64,000 nucleotides of DNA from Rhizobium sp. 11515TR (GCF_002277895.1 NZ_CP022998.1:62001-126000), one strand, 5' to 3'. Positions 27,250-37,091 are shown, counted from the stretch's first letter. Made by a program: numbers and translations. The notes: generated from the sequence alone by a model not told the origin.

Positions 27250-27942
27250 ATGAGTTTCCGGGCGACCATATTGACGCTTTATCCCGAGATGTTTCCCGGC
27301 CATCTCGGTACGTCCCTTGCAGGCAAGGCAATGGAACGTGGCCAATGGTCGCTGGACACCGTGCAGATCCGTGATTTCGCCGCCGACAAACACCGCACCG
27401 TCGACGACACGCCGGCCGGCGGCGGAGCCGGCATGGTGCTGAAGCCTGATGTGCTTGCCCGCGCCATCGATCATGCCAGCGAGAACGACAGCCGCCCCCG
27501 CCTGCTGATGAGCCCGCGCGGCAAGCCGCTGATGCAGAAGCGCGTACGCGAACTCGCCGATGGCGATGGCGTCATCATCGTCTGCGGCCGCTTCGAAGGT
27601 GTCGACCAGCGCGTCATCGACGGCCGCGATCTCGAGGAGGTCTCGATCGGCGACTATATCCTCTCGGGCGGCGAGCCGGCTGCCCTCATCCTGCTCGACG
27701 CCATCATCCGCATCCTGCCCGGCGTCATGGGCAACGACCTCTCCGGCCTGCACGAAAGTTTCGAAGGCGGCCTGCTGGAGCATCCGCACTATACCCGCCC
27801 GCAGATCTGGGAAGGCCGCGAGATCCCCGCTATCCTCACCTCGGGCAACCACGCGGCAATCGCCAAATGGCAGAGGGAGAAGGCCGAGGAGCTGACGCGA
27901 GAGCGTCGGCCGGATTTGCTGGACGAATTGCGGAAGAAGTAG
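27250..27942 (+). CDS. trmD: tRNA (guanine37-N1)-methyltransferase
   Basis: A 230-residue SPOUT methyltransferase that makes m1G37. The N-terminal [18 protein letters not shown], the [12 protein letters not shown] loop and the trefoil-knot segment [14 protein letters not shown] (around 132-146) that binds SAM are all present. It is 24 bp after rimM. A start at 27232 (TTG) is possible, but the ATG at 27250 gives the standard N-terminus. Confidence 0.96.
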   Translation: MSFRATILTLYPEMFPGHLGTSLAGKAMERGQWSLDTVQIRDFAADKHRTVDDTPAGGGAGMVLKPDVLARAIDHASENDSRPRLLMSPRGKPLMQKRVRELADGDGVIIVCGRFEGVDQRVIDGRDLEEVSIGDYILSGGEPAALILLDAIIRILPGVMGNDLSGLHESFEGGLLEHPHYTRPQIWEGREIPAILTSGNHAAIAKWQREKAEELTRERRPDLLDELRKK

Positions 27943-28211
27943 CGACAACACCGGCTGGATGAGCGACATTGGTTCAAGCGCGCCGCAAAACTGGCGCCAA
28001 TCGCCACTTAATTCAGCCGCAAGGGGTGACAAACGCGTGACAATAGGGTATGTGCGCGCCCGGCATGGGAAATTTCCCATCAACCAGCAAAGAAGAGCAG
28101 ACGTATTCGCTCCTGCCTGAACGGGCATATATCCGAGGCGTGATCTCAGGGTCCGACCAAAGATAGAATGATGAGCGCTCTGGCTGTTGAAGCAACAACG
28201 AGGTTGATAAC

Positions 28212-28748
28212 ATGAACATCATTCAGCAGTTGGAAGCCGAACAGGCTGCCAAGATCGAAGCCAAGCGCACCCTTCCTGAATTTTCCGCCGGCGACACTGT
28301 TCGCGTCAACGTGAAGGTCACGGAAGGCAACCGTACCCGCGTACAGGCCTATGAAGGCGTTTGCATCGCTCGCTCCGGCGGCGGTCTGCAGGAAAACTTC
28401 ACGGTTCGCAAGATCTCCTACGGCGAAGGCGTCGAGCGCGTATTCCCGGTTTACTCGCCGATGATCGAAAGCGTCGAAGTCGTTCGCCGCGGTAAGGTCC
28501 GTCGCGCCAAGCTCTACTACCTGCGCGACCTGCGCGGCAAGGCTGCCCGTATCGTCGAAAACACCGGCACCCGCGCCCGCAAGCTCAACGATGCCGAGCG
28601 TCAGGCTCTGGCCGATGAGAAGGCACGCATCGAAGCCGAGAAGGTTGCAGCCGCTCAGGCTCTCGCAGCTGAAAAGGCAGCAGCGGAAGCCGCCGAAGCA
28701 AAGGCAGCTGCCGAAGCTGCTGCTGCAGCCGAGCCGGCAGCAGAATAA
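28212..28748 (+). CDS. rplS: 50S ribosomal protein L19
   Basis: The first 120 residues are a standard L19 ([50 protein letters not shown]). They are followed by a 55-residue tail of Ala, Glu and Lys with probable coiled-coil character, a length typical of Rhizobium. The gene is 269 bp after trmD, so it may have its own promoter. A terminator follows. Confidence 0.97.
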   Translation: MNIIQQLEAEQAAKIEAKRTLPEFSAGDTVRVNVKVTEGNRTRVQAYEGVCIARSGGGLQENFTVRKISYGEGVERVFPVYSPMIESVEVVRRGKVRRAKLYYLRDLRGKAARIVENTGTRARKLNDAERQALADEKARIEAEKVAAAQALAAEKAAAEAAEAKAAAEAAAAAEPAAE

Positions 28749-28778
28749 GTTTCGATCCACTTGGGATCGCAAAGCTTG

Positions 28779-28803
28779 AAGGCGGCCCTCGGGTCGCCTT
28801 TTT
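28779..28803 (+). terminator. terminator of rplS
   Basis: AAGGCG pairs with CGCCTT around a partly paired GCCCTCGGGT loop, followed by TTTTT. Confidence 0.85.
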
Positions 28804-28957
28804 GCTGTCCGGCTCACGCCTATCGGAAAGAAATTTTCATCGCCAGCCACCCGCTTAGAGTTGCTTTTCTATTTTTATGATCGCAGCCACGGCAACGGCC
28901 TTGCCATGCACTTTCCAAATATGACACTTTCCCGCCACGCTAATCGGGGAGATTTTC

Positions 28958-29755
28958 ATGGCATTCCGTCGTTCGTTCCTTCTGGGCCTTGGCGCCCTCG
29001 TGCTTGCACCTTTCGCTGCCTTCGCCGCCGACCTGCCGAACCTGAACGGCAAAACCGTCGTCGTCGTCACCGAGAATGCCTATCCGCCGCTGCAGTTCAT
29101 CGACCCGAAGACGAACAAGGCGATCGGCTGGGAATATGACGCGATGAACGAGATCGCCAAGCGTCTGAACTTCAAGGTCGAGTACCAGAACACCAGCTGG
29201 GACGCGATGATCCAGGCTGTTTCCGAAGGCCAGTACAACATCGGCATGACCGGCATCACCATCAAGGAAGACCGCAAGCAGAAGGTCGATTTCTCCGACC
29301 CCTATATGCGCTCGCAGCAGTTCATGCTCGTGCGTGGCGACGAGAAGCGCTTCACCGATGCCAAGAGCTTCGCCGCCGTCAAGGAGGCCCTGATCGGCGC
29401 GCAGCCGGGCACGACGCCCTTCTACACCGCCGTCTATGAAGTCCTCGACGGCAACGAGCAGAATCCGCGCATCAAGACCTTCGAAACCTTCGGCGCGACA
29501 GTGCAGGCGCTGAAGACCGGAGACGTCGACATGGTGCTGACCGACGGCACGGCCGGCAAGGGCTACGTCGACGCTTCCAATGGCGGCTTGAAGCTCGTCG
29601 GCGGTCCGCTCGGCACCGAGGATTTCGGCTTTATCTTCCAGAAGGGCTCCGATCTCGTCGCCCCGATCAATGCCGCCATCGCCAGCCTCAAGGCCGACGG
29701 CACGCTCGACGCGCTGAACAAGAAGTGGTTCCTCGACTACAAGATGGGCCAATGA
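28958..29755 (+). CDS. amino-acid ABC transporter, periplasmic substrate-binding protein
   Basis: A 265-residue family 3 solute-binding protein with a signal peptide (residues 1-23, ending AAFAA). The mature start [18 protein letters not shown] and the motif [22 protein letters not shown] are characteristic of polar amino acid binding proteins (HisJ/GlnH/ArtJ group). The ligand cannot be assigned. The permease gene follows after 34 bp, but no ATPase gene is present in the locus. Confidence 0.92.
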   Translation: MAFRRSFLLGLGALVLAPFAAFAADLPNLNGKTVVVVTENAYPPLQFIDPKTNKAIGWEYDAMNEIAKRLNFKVEYQNTSWDAMIQAVSEGQYNIGMTGITIKEDRKQKVDFSDPYMRSQQFMLVRGDEKRFTDAKSFAAVKEALIGAQPGTTPFYTAVYEVLDGNEQNPRIKTFETFGATVQALKTGDVDMVLTDGTAGKGYVDASNGGLKLVGGPLGTEDFGFIFQKGSDLVAPINAAIASLKADGTLDALNKKWFLDYKMGQ

Positions 29756-29789
29756 ACTCTGAAGACCGATATATTGGAAGCCCGCTCTG

Positions 29790-30668
29790 ATGGCGCCTTT
29801 GGCAGGTCCGGGCGGGCACCGCGGTAAGGATGACTTTCCCTGGTGGCTGATTGCCCTCGCTATCCTCGGCATCGTCGCCTCATTCGCAATTGCGGCGAAC
29901 GGCCTCTATGCCCAGATTTTCTCTCTTCTGCTGAATGGCATCGGCGTCACGGTCTTCGTGACGCTGGTGGCCTTTACGCTGGCCATGCTGCTCGGCCTCG
30001 GGCTGGCGCTGCTCGGCCTTTCCGATTTCCTCGTGCTCAGACAGATGGCGCGCTTCTACATCGAGATCGTGCGCGGCATCCCGATACTGGTACTGCTTTC
30101 CTATATCGCCTTCGTCGGCACGCCGGCCTTTGTCGCCGTCTATAATTTCGTCGTCTCGCCATTGATCTCCGCCGGCTGGGCAAGCCCGCTCATCACCCGC
30201 GACGTGCCCTTCGTCTGGCGCACGATCATCGCGCTGACCATCGCCTATTCCTCCTTCATCGCCGAGATCTTCCGCGCCGGCATCCAGGCGGTCGACCAGG
30301 GCCAGATCGAAGCAGCAAAAGCGTTGGGCCTCAGCCGCTTCCAGCGCTTTCGGCTCGTCGTCTTTCCTCAGGCGATCCGCGTCATCCTGCCGCCGCTGTC
30401 GAACGATTTCATCGCCATGGTGAAGGACAGTTCGCTGGTGTCCGTGCTCGGCGTCGCCGATATCAGTCAGCTCGCCAAGCTCTATTATTCGGCCAATTTC
30501 CGCTACTTCGAAACGCTGTCGATCCTCGCCTTCATCTATCTGCTGCTGACGATCGGTCTGTCGCTGCTGCTCAGGCAACTCGAAGCCTGGATGCGCCGCC
30601 GCTCCGGCAGCGACCGCTCCGCCTTCCCCCGTCTGGCCGCGGGCCAGCCGCCCAGCGCGCAAGTATGA
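29790..30668 (+). CDS. amino-acid ABC transporter permease (HisM/GlnP type)
   Basis: A 292-residue protein with an N-terminal helix (about 15-38) and then a BPD_transp_1 domain with five helices. The EAA loop reads EAAKALGLSRFQRFRLVVFPQAIRVILPPLSNDF near residues 170-205, and the GIPILVLL block is typical of polar amino acid permeases. The C-terminal tail is basic. It presumably homodimerises and needs an ATPase encoded elsewhere. Confidence 0.92.
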   Translation: MAPLAGPGGHRGKDDFPWWLIALAILGIVASFAIAANGLYAQIFSLLLNGIGVTVFVTLVAFTLAMLLGLGLALLGLSDFLVLRQMARFYIEIVRGIPILVLLSYIAFVGTPAFVAVYNFVVSPLISAGWASPLITRDVPFVWRTIIALTIAYSSFIAEIFRAGIQAVDQGQIEAAKALGLSRFQRFRLVVFPQAIRVILPPLSNDFIAMVKDSSLVSVLGVADISQLAKLYYSANFRYFETLSILAFIYLLLTIGLSLLLRQLEAWMRRRSGSDRSAFPRLAAGQPPSAQV

Positions 30669-30732
30669 TGGCCAAAGGCGACCGTACCGATACAGCCTAT
30701 CGTCGCCATTGCCGAAGGTTTTGAAAATTGAT

Positions 30733-30867
30733 ATGAGCATGGCCATGAGTAAGATCATGAGCAAAGACGGACGTTACGTCACGGCTTTCGTGCTGCAGGA
30801 CCATAAGCGTCTGCCGGCACGTTTCTTTGCGATGATTTCGGGCGCGCTCAACAGCCGACTTCGCTGA
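30733..30867 (+). CDS. possible small protein or leader peptide upstream of leuC
   Basis: A 44-codon open frame (MSMAMSKIMSKDGRYVTAFV then LQDHKRLPARFFAMISGALN and SRLR) ends 70 bp before leuC. The composition looks protein-like: hydrophobic and basic residues alternate and there is no low-complexity sequence. AAGG lies 14 bases upstream of the first ATG, which is far, and later in-frame ATGs could serve. There is no run of leucine codons, so it is not a classical leu attenuator peptide. Function unknown. Confidence 0.4.
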   Translation: MSMAMSKIMSKDGRYVTAFVLQDHKRLPARFFAMISGALNSRLR

Positions 30868-30937
30868 TCACACCCGAGGCCGGCGGTCCTGATCCGTCAA
30901 CCCCCATCTTCGATAATGCCAATATGGATCTGTAGCC

Positions 30938-32347
30938 ATGAGCGCTCCACGCACACTGTACGACAAAATCTGGGACGACCATCTGGTCGACGCCCAAGAC
31001 GACGGCACCTGTCTTCTCTATATCGACCGTCATCTCGTTCACGAGGTGACGTCGCCGCAGGCCTTCGAAGGTCTGCGCATGTCCGGCCGCAAGGTTCACG
31101 CGCCGCAGAAGACGCTCGCTGTCGTCGACCACAATGTCCCGACCTCGCCGGATCGCCACCTCGGCATCAAGAACGAGGAAAGCCGCATTCAGGTCGAGCA
31201 GCTCGCCAAGAATGCCGCCGAATTCGGTGTGGAATACTACTCCGAAAACGACAAGCGCCAGGGCATCGTCCACATCATTGGCCCCGAGCAGGGCTTCACT
31301 CTGCCCGGCATGACCATCGTCTGCGGCGACAGCCACACCTCGACCCACGGCGCCTTCGGCTCGCTCGCCCATGGTATCGGCACGTCTGAAGTCGAGCATG
31401 TGCTCGCCACGCAGACGCTGATTCAAAAGAAGGCCAAGAACATGCTGGTGCAGGTCGACGGCCAGCTGCCGCCCGGCGTCACCGCCAAGGACATCATCCT
31501 CGCCATCATCGGCGAGATCGGCACCGCCGGCGGCACCGGCTACGTCATCGAATATGCCGGCGAAGCCATTCGCTCGCTGTCGATGGAAGGCCGCATGACC
31601 ATCTGCAACATGTCGATCGAAGGCGGCGCTCGCGCCGGCCTGATCGCTCCGGATGAGACGACCTTCGAATACATCAAGGGCAAGCCGCGCGCGCCGAAGG
31701 GCGAAGCGCTGGAGCAGGCGATCGCCTACTGGAAGACGCTGCAATCGGACGAAGGCGCGCATTACGACCGCATCGTCAAACTCGATGCCGCAAGCCTGCC
31801 GCCGATCGTCTCCTGGGGTTCCTCGCCGGAAGACGTCATCTCCGTTCAGGGTATCGTTCCGAACCCGGACGAGATCCAGGACGAGACCAAGCGCGCCTCC
31901 AAGTGGCGTGCGCTCGACTATATGGGCCTGAAGCCGGGCACCCCGATGACCGAGATCAACGTCGATCGCGTCTTCATCGGCTCCTGCACTAACGGCCGTA
32001 TCGAAGACCTGCGCGCCGTCGCCAAGGTCGTTGAAGGCAAGACGGTGGCTTCCACGGTCAACGCCATGATCGTTCCGGGCTCCGGCCTCGTGAAGGAACA
32101 GGCCGAAGCCGAAGGTCTCGACAAGATCTTCAAGGCTGCCGGCTTCGATTGGCGCGAACCTGGCTGTTCCATGTGCCTCGCCATGAACGACGACCGCCTG
32201 AAGCCGGGCGAACGCTGCGCATCAACCTCGAACCGCAACTTCGAAGGCCGCCAGGGCTTCAAGGGCCGCACCCATCTGGTTTCGCCGGCCATGGCCGCCG
32301 CTGCCGCGATTGCCGGCCACTTCGTCGATATCCGCGAGTGGAAGTAA
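30938..32347 (+). CDS. leuC: 3-isopropylmalate dehydratase large subunit
   Basis: A 469-residue aconitase-superfamily enzyme of leucine biosynthesis. The start is [15 protein letters not shown]. The [4Fe-4S] ligands are Cys350 in GSCTNGR, and Cys410 and Cys413 in GCSMC. It isomerises 2-isopropylmalate to 3-isopropylmalate with LeuD, which is not in this window. It stands alone, flanked by a candidate small ORF and a clear terminator. Confidence 0.97.
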   Translation: MSAPRTLYDKIWDDHLVDAQDDGTCLLYIDRHLVHEVTSPQAFEGLRMSGRKVHAPQKTLAVVDHNVPTSPDRHLGIKNEESRIQVEQLAKNAAEFGVEYYSENDKRQGIVHIIGPEQGFTLPGMTIVCGDSHTSTHGAFGSLAHGIGTSEVEHVLATQTLIQKKAKNMLVQVDGQLPPGVTAKDIILAIIGEIGTAGGTGYVIEYAGEAIRSLSMEGRMTICNMSIEGGARAGLIAPDETTFEYIKGKPRAPKGEALEQAIAYWKTLQSDEGAHYDRIVKLDAASLPPIVSWGSSPEDVISVQGIVPNPDEIQDETKRASKWRALDYMGLKPGTPMTEINVDRVFIGSCTNGRIEDLRAVAKVVEGKTVASTVNAMIVPGSGLVKEQAEAEGLDKIFKAAGFDWREPGCSMCLAMNDDRLKPGERCASTSNRNFEGRQGFKGRTHLVSPAMAAAAAIAGHFVDIREWK

Positions 32348-32369
32348 TCTGCTTCGATTGATTGACTGC

Positions 32370-32397
32370 AAAAGGCGGCCTCCGAGCCGCCTTTTTT
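32370..32397 (+). terminator. terminator of leuC
   Basis: AAAGGCGGC pairs with GCCGCCTTT around a short loop and is followed by a T-run. Confidence 0.9.
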
Positions 32398-32605
32398 GTC
32401 TGCTGTAAAATTCTCCCGCCTGAGCCGTCTATCTCAGAAATCAGCGACAGCTCTCAGCCCTACCGCCTCAGGCCCGGCTTTCGCGACATCCGCTCTCCCA
32501 TACAGTTTCTGAAATCTCTATTTGAGATTGCAGCCGGAAGATGATTTTATGCCGCCCGTCTGACTCATTTCCCGCGCTCCTCCCGATTTTCGATCCGAGA
32601 AGCCC

Positions 32606-34486
32606 ATGTCGATTTCAGATAAGATCTACCGTCCCTTCGAAAGGTTGATCCGGCCGCTCGACATCCCCTACCGGCCGCTGCCTCCCTCGGGGCCACTGGC
32701 CGTTCTTCTTCACTTCATCCTCATGTTTCGCGGCATCCTGATCACGCTCGCGCTCTGCACCATGGCGATTGAAGTCATGAGCCTGACCATCGTTTGGGGC
32801 CTGTCCGTCATTGTTGATGGTGTCACGCAGCAGGGTGCTGCCGCTTTCCTGCATAATGACCGGATGCTGCTGATCTTCCTTGGGCTGATGCTTTTCCCTT
32901 GCATCCCGATTGGCTCTTTCCTCGTCAATACGTTGAACTCGCATACGCTTGGCATCGGCATGCCGGCCGCCATTCAATGGCAAGGCCACAGGGCGGTGGA
33001 GCGGCAGGATCTCGCCTTCTTCCACGATCTCTATGCCGGCCAGGTCGCCTCGCGCCTGCAGCAGGTAGCTTCAGCCGTCCAGCAGCAGGTCGTTTCGGCC
33101 TTCCAGTCCATTCCGCGCTTTATCATGCAGATGGTCGGCTCCGTCATCCTTCTGGGCGCGCTCTCCTGGCAGCTTGCCCTTCCGTCCATCATCTGGATCA
33201 CGCTCAACGTGCTTCTCGCCGTCAGGCTGGCGCCCGTCTTCACTGAGCGCTCACGCCGCTCGGCCAAGCGTCGCAGCCTGATTTCCGGCGCCATTACCGA
33301 TCTCTACGCCAATATGCAAATGGTCAAGCAATTCGCCGCGGAAGACAGCGAGGCCGGCGCCATCAGAGGCATCATCGGCAAGGCTATCGAAGCTCAGCAG
33401 AGCGAACAACGCATTTACCGTACCGCTGAGGTCATCGTCGTCGTTCTCAACATGATGCACTGGCTGGCTATCCTGTCGATCGGCTTTACCGGGCTCGTGG
33501 ATGGCTTCGTCACGATCGGCGAATTCACCGCCGCCGTTTATGTTCTCAACCGCCTCTCCGGTCACACATTTACTTTCCTGCAGATGGGCCAGCAGATCTT
33601 CCAGGCGATCGGCACGATCAAGGACGCCATGCCAGTCATGACGACGCCGCCTACCATTACCGACGGGCCGGACGCGCGGGATCTTGTCGTCCCGAACGGC
33701 GAAATCCGCTTCGAGAATGTTCGTTTCGCCTACAAATCTGGCAAGCCCGTCATCAATGACCTTTCGCTGACGGTGCGGCCGGGCGAAAAGGTCGGCCTCG
33801 TCGGCCTCTCAGGCGCCGGCAAGACGACGCTCGCCAACCTGCTCCTGCGCTTCTACGATATCAAGGACGGCGCGATCCTGATCGACGGGCAGGATATCCG
33901 CGCCATCACGCAGGCAAGTCTTCGCCGCGCGATCGGGGTCATCGCGCAAGATGTGGCGCTGCTGCATCGTTCGGTCGGCGACAATATCCGCTACGGACGG
34001 CCGGAGGCGACTAAGGACGAGATTGAGGAGGTCGCGAAAATGGCCAGCGCCGATGCTTTCATTGCCGATCTCGCAGACAGCGAAGGCCGCAAGGGCTATG
34101 ACGCCTTCGTCGGCGACCGCGGCATCAAGCTCTCCGGCGGCCAGCGCCAGCGCGTCGCAATCGCCCGCGCCCTGTTGAAAGACGCACCGATCCTGGTGCT
34201 GGATGAGGCAACCTCGGCGCTAGACAGCGAATCCGAGGCCGCCATTCAGGATAGGCTCAATTTGGTGATGGAGGGAAAGACGGTGATTGCCATCGCTCAT
34301 CGCCTTTCGACCATTGCCAAGATGGATCGCATAGTCGTGCTCGATTACGGGCGCATCGTGGAAGAAGGCAGGCCCGAGGAACTGGCCGAACAGAATGGCC
34401 TGTTTGCCCGCCTGTGGAAACGCCAGACGGGCGGCTTCATTCCCGAAGACATCAACGAACTCCTGCCGACATCGTCTACGAGCTGA
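32606..34486 (+). CDS. ABC half-exporter, ATP-binding and permease fused (MsbA/multidrug type)
   Basis: A 626-residue type IV ABC exporter with six transmembrane helices between about residues 35 and 330 and an NBD from about 370. Walker A is GLSGAGKTT near 400, the signature LSGGQRQ is near 513, and Walker B LVLDEATSALD follows. An N-terminal 30-residue amphipathic stretch precedes the first helix. It would act as a homodimer exporting a lipid or hydrophobic compound; the substrate is unknown. It is monocistronic and converges on the DMT exporter gene with a palindromic repeat in between. Confidence 0.92.
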   Translation: MSISDKIYRPFERLIRPLDIPYRPLPPSGPLAVLLHFILMFRGILITLALCTMAIEVMSLTIVWGLSVIVDGVTQQGAAAFLHNDRMLLIFLGLMLFPCIPIGSFLVNTLNSHTLGIGMPAAIQWQGHRAVERQDLAFFHDLYAGQVASRLQQVASAVQQQVVSAFQSIPRFIMQMVGSVILLGALSWQLALPSIIWITLNVLLAVRLAPVFTERSRRSAKRRSLISGAITDLYANMQMVKQFAAEDSEAGAIRGIIGKAIEAQQSEQRIYRTAEVIVVVLNMMHWLAILSIGFTGLVDGFVTIGEFTAAVYVLNRLSGHTFTFLQMGQQIFQAIGTIKDAMPVMTTPPTITDGPDARDLVVPNGEIRFENVRFAYKSGKPVINDLSLTVRPGEKVGLVGLSGAGKTTLANLLLRFYDIKDGAILIDGQDIRAITQASLRRAIGVIAQDVALLHRSVGDNIRYGRPEATKDEIEEVAKMASADAFIADLADSEGRKGYDAFVGDRGIKLSGGQRQRVAIARALLKDAPILVLDEATSALDSESEAAIQDRLNLVMEGKTVIAIAHRLSTIAKMDRIVVLDYGRIVEEGRPEELAEQNGLFARLWKRQTGGFIPEDINELLPTSSTS

Positions 34487-34517
34487 TGTCAGAAGTCTGG
34501 AGGCAACTGCTGCCTCA

Positions 34518-34570
34518 AGCATGTCGCGCAAAAATAGGAAGCGGTTTTGCAATAACGACATGCGCTTTAG
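34518..34570. repeat. short palindromic intergenic repeat, family D, copy 1
   Basis: AGCATGTCG-C-GCAAAA at one end and TTTTGCAATAACGACATGC at the other form a long imperfect hairpin. The same arms occur at 54221-54266. Here it lies between the convergent ABC exporter and DMT transporter genes. Confidence 0.8.
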
Positions 34571-34575
34571 TAGCC

Positions 34576-35478
34576 TTATCCTCTCGACGCGGTTGCCGGG
34601 CGCCCGGTAGATGCTGATTTTTCGGTGGATGGAGCCTGCTGCGCACGCTGGCTCAGCCAGACGCTGACGAGCACGATGACAATGCCGAAGATCTGCATCG
34701 GGCTCAACTGCTGGCCGAGCACGGCCCAGCCGAGAATCACCGCCGTCGTCGGGCTGAGGAAGCCGAGCGGCGAGACCATCGAAGGCTCGAGCCGCGACAG
34801 ACCGCGGAACCAGAGAATATAGGTAAGGGCAGCACCGATCAGCCCGAGATAGGCGAAGCCGAGAATGTTAGCGCCGGTCAGATGCGGCAGCGGCGGCTCA
34901 AGCAGCAGCGCCACCGGCAGCAAAAGCACGCCGCCTGCCGTCAGCTGCCATGCCGTAAAGGTCAGCGGCGAGACATCCGGGCGCCAGCGGCGGCTGAGCA
35001 CGGTTCCTGCTGCCATGGAGAAGGCGCCGCCGATGCCCGCAATAATGCCAATCGGATCGAGCGTCGCATTCGGCGTCAGGATCAGCAGCGCGACACCGCC
35101 GATGCCGGCAATCGCAGCAACAATCGAAAGGCTGCGGATCGGCGATCCCAGCAGCAAGCGCGCCAGAACGATGACGATCAGCGGCTGAACTGCACCGACC
35201 GTCGCGGCCACGCCACCCGGCAGGCGATAAGCCGAAATGAATAGCAGCCACCAGAAGACGGAGAAGTTCAGTGCACCGAGGACCAGCGATTTCAGCCACC
35301 AAATCCCGCGCGGCAGCTGCCGCACGATCACAAGCAGCAGCAGCCCGGCCGGCAGGGCACGCAGCATGGCGACCGTCAGGGGATAGCCCGTCGGCAGCAG
35401 TTGCGTCGTTACCAGATAGGTGCTGCCCCAGATTGCCGGGGCGATGGCGGTGAGCAACAGGTCGAAATTGCGGTTCAT
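34576..35478 (-). CDS. EamA/DMT-family exporter
   Basis: A 300-residue protein with ten transmembrane helices made of two EamA repeats. The N-terminal AIAPAIWGSTYLVTTQLLP is typical of the RhaT/YedA-type group, and the second repeat contains SRLEPSMVSPLGFLSPTTAVILGW. It probably exports amino acids or other metabolites. It is divergent from a marR gene, with two near-identical palindromes in the 83-bp gap, so its repression by the MarR protein is a strong inference. Confidence 0.9.
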   Translation of the reverse strand: MNRNFDLLLTAIAPAIWGSTYLVTTQLLPTGYPLTVAMLRALPAGLLLLVIVRQLPRGIWWLKSLVLGALNFSVFWWLLFISAYRLPGGVAATVGAVQPLIVIVLARLLLGSPIRSLSIVAAIAGIGGVALLILTPNATLDPIGIIAGIGGAFSMAAGTVLSRRWRPDVSPLTFTAWQLTAGGVLLLPVALLLEPPLPHLTGANILGFAYLGLIGAALTYILWFRGLSRLEPSMVSPLGFLSPTTAVILGWAVLGQQLSPMQIFGIVIVLVSVWLSQRAQQAPSTEKSASTGRPATASRG

Positions 35479-35495
35479 GGCCTTGGCCTCGAAAT

Positions 35496-35515
35496 TTATC
35501 TTGACCTCAAGATAA
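35496..35515. promoter_or_regulatory. MarR operator candidate 1
   Basis: A perfect palindrome, TTATCTTGA-CC-TCAAGATAA, between divergent dmt and marR genes. The shape and spacing fit a MarR dimer site. Confidence 0.75.
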
Positions 35516-35523
35516 TCCGAAAT

Positions 35524-35541
35524 ACCTTGACGTCAAGATAA
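35524..35541. promoter_or_regulatory. MarR operator candidate 2
   Basis: TACCTTGA-CG-TCAAGATA has one mismatch between arms, the same core as operator 1, and is centred 27 bp from it, just before the marR start. It should allow autoregulation. Confidence 0.72.
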
Positions 35542-35561
35542 AATCATGGCGAAGTTCCGCC

Positions 35562-36050
35562 ATGGATCGCATCGACAAAATTCTTGAGCAATGGCGCCGC
35601 GAACGGCCTGATCTCGACACCACGGCCATGGGCCTGTTCGGGCGCCTTCGCAATCTCGCGCTCCATCTCTCGCGCGAGATGGAGAAGACCTTCGGCCGCT
35701 TCGGCCTGAACGCGGCGAATTTCGACATGCTGGCGACCCTGCGCCGTTCGGGCGAGCCCTATACGCTCTCCCCCAGCGACCTGATGGAGACGATGATGGT
35801 CTCGTCGGGCACGATGACCAATCGTATCGATCAGTTGGAAAGGGCCGGCCTCGTCGCTCGCAGCCAGAACCCGGATGATGGCCGCAGCTTCCTGATATCC
35901 CTGACGCCGAAAGGCTTCGAGCTTATTGATGCGGCGGTGACGGCGCATGTCGAAACGCAGAAACGCCTGATCTCCACCCTTTCTGAAGGCGAACGAAAGG
36001 CTCTTGACCGCCTGCTGCGCAATTATTTAGCCGACTTCGAATCTGGTTGA
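35562..36050 (+). CDS. MarR family transcriptional regulator
   Basis: A 162-residue protein with an N-terminal dimerisation helix and a winged helix-turn-helix domain (about 45-125). It contains LSPSDLMETMMVSSGTMTNRIDQLERAGLV and the wing DDGRSFLISLTPKG, both classical MarR. It probably binds the twin palindromes upstream and controls the divergent exporter. The 3' end overlaps the convergent lysR gene by 24 bp. Confidence 0.93.
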   Translation: MDRIDKILEQWRRERPDLDTTAMGLFGRLRNLALHLSREMEKTFGRFGLNAANFDMLATLRRSGEPYTLSPSDLMETMMVSSGTMTNRIDQLERAGLVARSQNPDDGRSFLISLTPKGFELIDAAVTAHVETQKRLISTLSEGERKALDRLLRNYLADFESG

Positions 36051-36953
36051 TTGCTCCCGATGCGATCCGGCGCAGACATCGCGAATACAGCTTCTCAGCC
36101 AACGGTGCGCCGGATCCGCATCCATGCGAGGATGCCAGAGCAGCGAGATCGTCACATCCGATGTCGGCACCGGCAGCGCGAATGTATGCATGCCGACACG
36201 CAGATTGCCCGTATACCGTTCGGGAACACTGACGATCATGTCGGACGCGCGCGCCAGAGCCAGCGCCGCCGAAAAACTGCCCACAAGCGTCACGATTTGC
36301 CGCGCCAGCCCCAGTTTCTCCAGCGCCTCGTCGATCTGTCCCTTCTGCAGGCCACGCCGGGAAACGAGAATATGCCGACCGGTGGCATAACGCTCCGGAG
36401 TTATCTCCCCTTCGGTCAACCGATGCCCGCTTCGGACCACGCCGATGAAGCGATCATGAAACAGCGCCTGCGTCCGCAGCTCTGGGCCGGTATCATCGCC
36501 CACGACGCCGGTCTCGAAATCGATCGTGCCGTCGCGCAGAGGCATGCTGTCCTTGTCCAGCTTCTGAGTGAAGTAGAGCCGAACGCCAGGCGCCTGCTCG
36601 GCAATGCGTGCGATCAGTTCGGCGCCGAAATTCTCCACGAAGCCTTCGCGGGTGCGCAGCGTGAAGATTCGAGCAAGCTGCTTCAGATCGAGGCTTTCAG
36701 CGGGCCGCAAGGCCGCTTCCGCCTCCTGAACGAGATGATCGACGCGCTCGCGTAGCTCCAGCGCCCGCGGCGTCGGCACCAGCCCCCGCCCGGCCCTGAC
36801 CAACAACGGATCGCCGGTGGTCTCGCGCAGGCGCGCCAGCTGCCGGCTCATCGCCGATGGACTCAGCCGCAGTCTCCGGGCAGCACGCGCCACGCTGCCT
36901 TCGGCAAGCAGGACATTCAGGGTGACAAGCAGATTGAGATCGGGGGTGGACAT
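36027..36953 (-). CDS. LysR family transcriptional regulator
   Basis: A 308-residue LTTR. The N-terminal HTH DLNLLVTLNVLLAEGSVARAARRLRLSPSAMSRQLARLRE begins near residue 5, and a substrate-binding domain from about 90 resembles the NodD/NahR/PcpR-like group. The start at 36953 is preferred to one nine codons earlier because it fits LTTR N-termini. It is divergent from an MFS exporter (138 bp), so control of that transporter is likely. TATAGCGCTA, a palindrome at 36983-36992, is a candidate binding site. Confidence 0.9.
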   Translation of the reverse strand: MSTPDLNLLVTLNVLLAEGSVARAARRLRLSPSAMSRQLARLRETTGDPLLVRAGRGLVPTPRALELRERVDHLVQEAEAALRPAESLDLKQLARIFTLRTREGFVENFGAELIARIAEQAPGVRLYFTQKLDKDSMPLRDGTIDFETGVVGDDTGPELRTQALFHDRFIGVVRSGHRLTEGEITPERYATGRHILVSRRGLQKGQIDEALEKLGLARQIVTLVGSFSAALALARASDMIVSVPERYTGNLRVGMHTFALPVPTSDVTISLLWHPRMDADPAHRWLRSCIRDVCAGSHREQSTRFEVG

Positions 36954-36982
36954 GATGCAAGCATAGCACGGTTTTCCCAATA

Positions 36983-36992
36983 TATAGCGCTA
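36983..36992. promoter_or_regulatory. candidate LysR-type operator in the lysR-MFS gap
   Basis: TATAGCGCTA is a 10-bp perfect palindrome 30 bp upstream of lysR, in the divergent region. It is short, so only suggestive. Confidence 0.35.
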
Positions 36993-37091
36993 AACGCACG
37001 AATAAGGTGCAAATGCTGCGTGTTCCGCCACATCAGGCAAACCGTTACCCTCGGCGGGATTTTTCAGATCTCGTCAGAATTGGAGCGCACA

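Noticed and set aside
30669..30937. Leucine attenuator or T-box before leuC.
   Set aside because: The short frame has no leucine codon cluster, and I find no T-box sequence; only a candidate small ORF remains.
37020..37091. GTG at 37020 as start of the MFS exporter.
   Set aside because: It would add 24 residues with no ribosome site; TTG at 37092 has GGAG at six bases.
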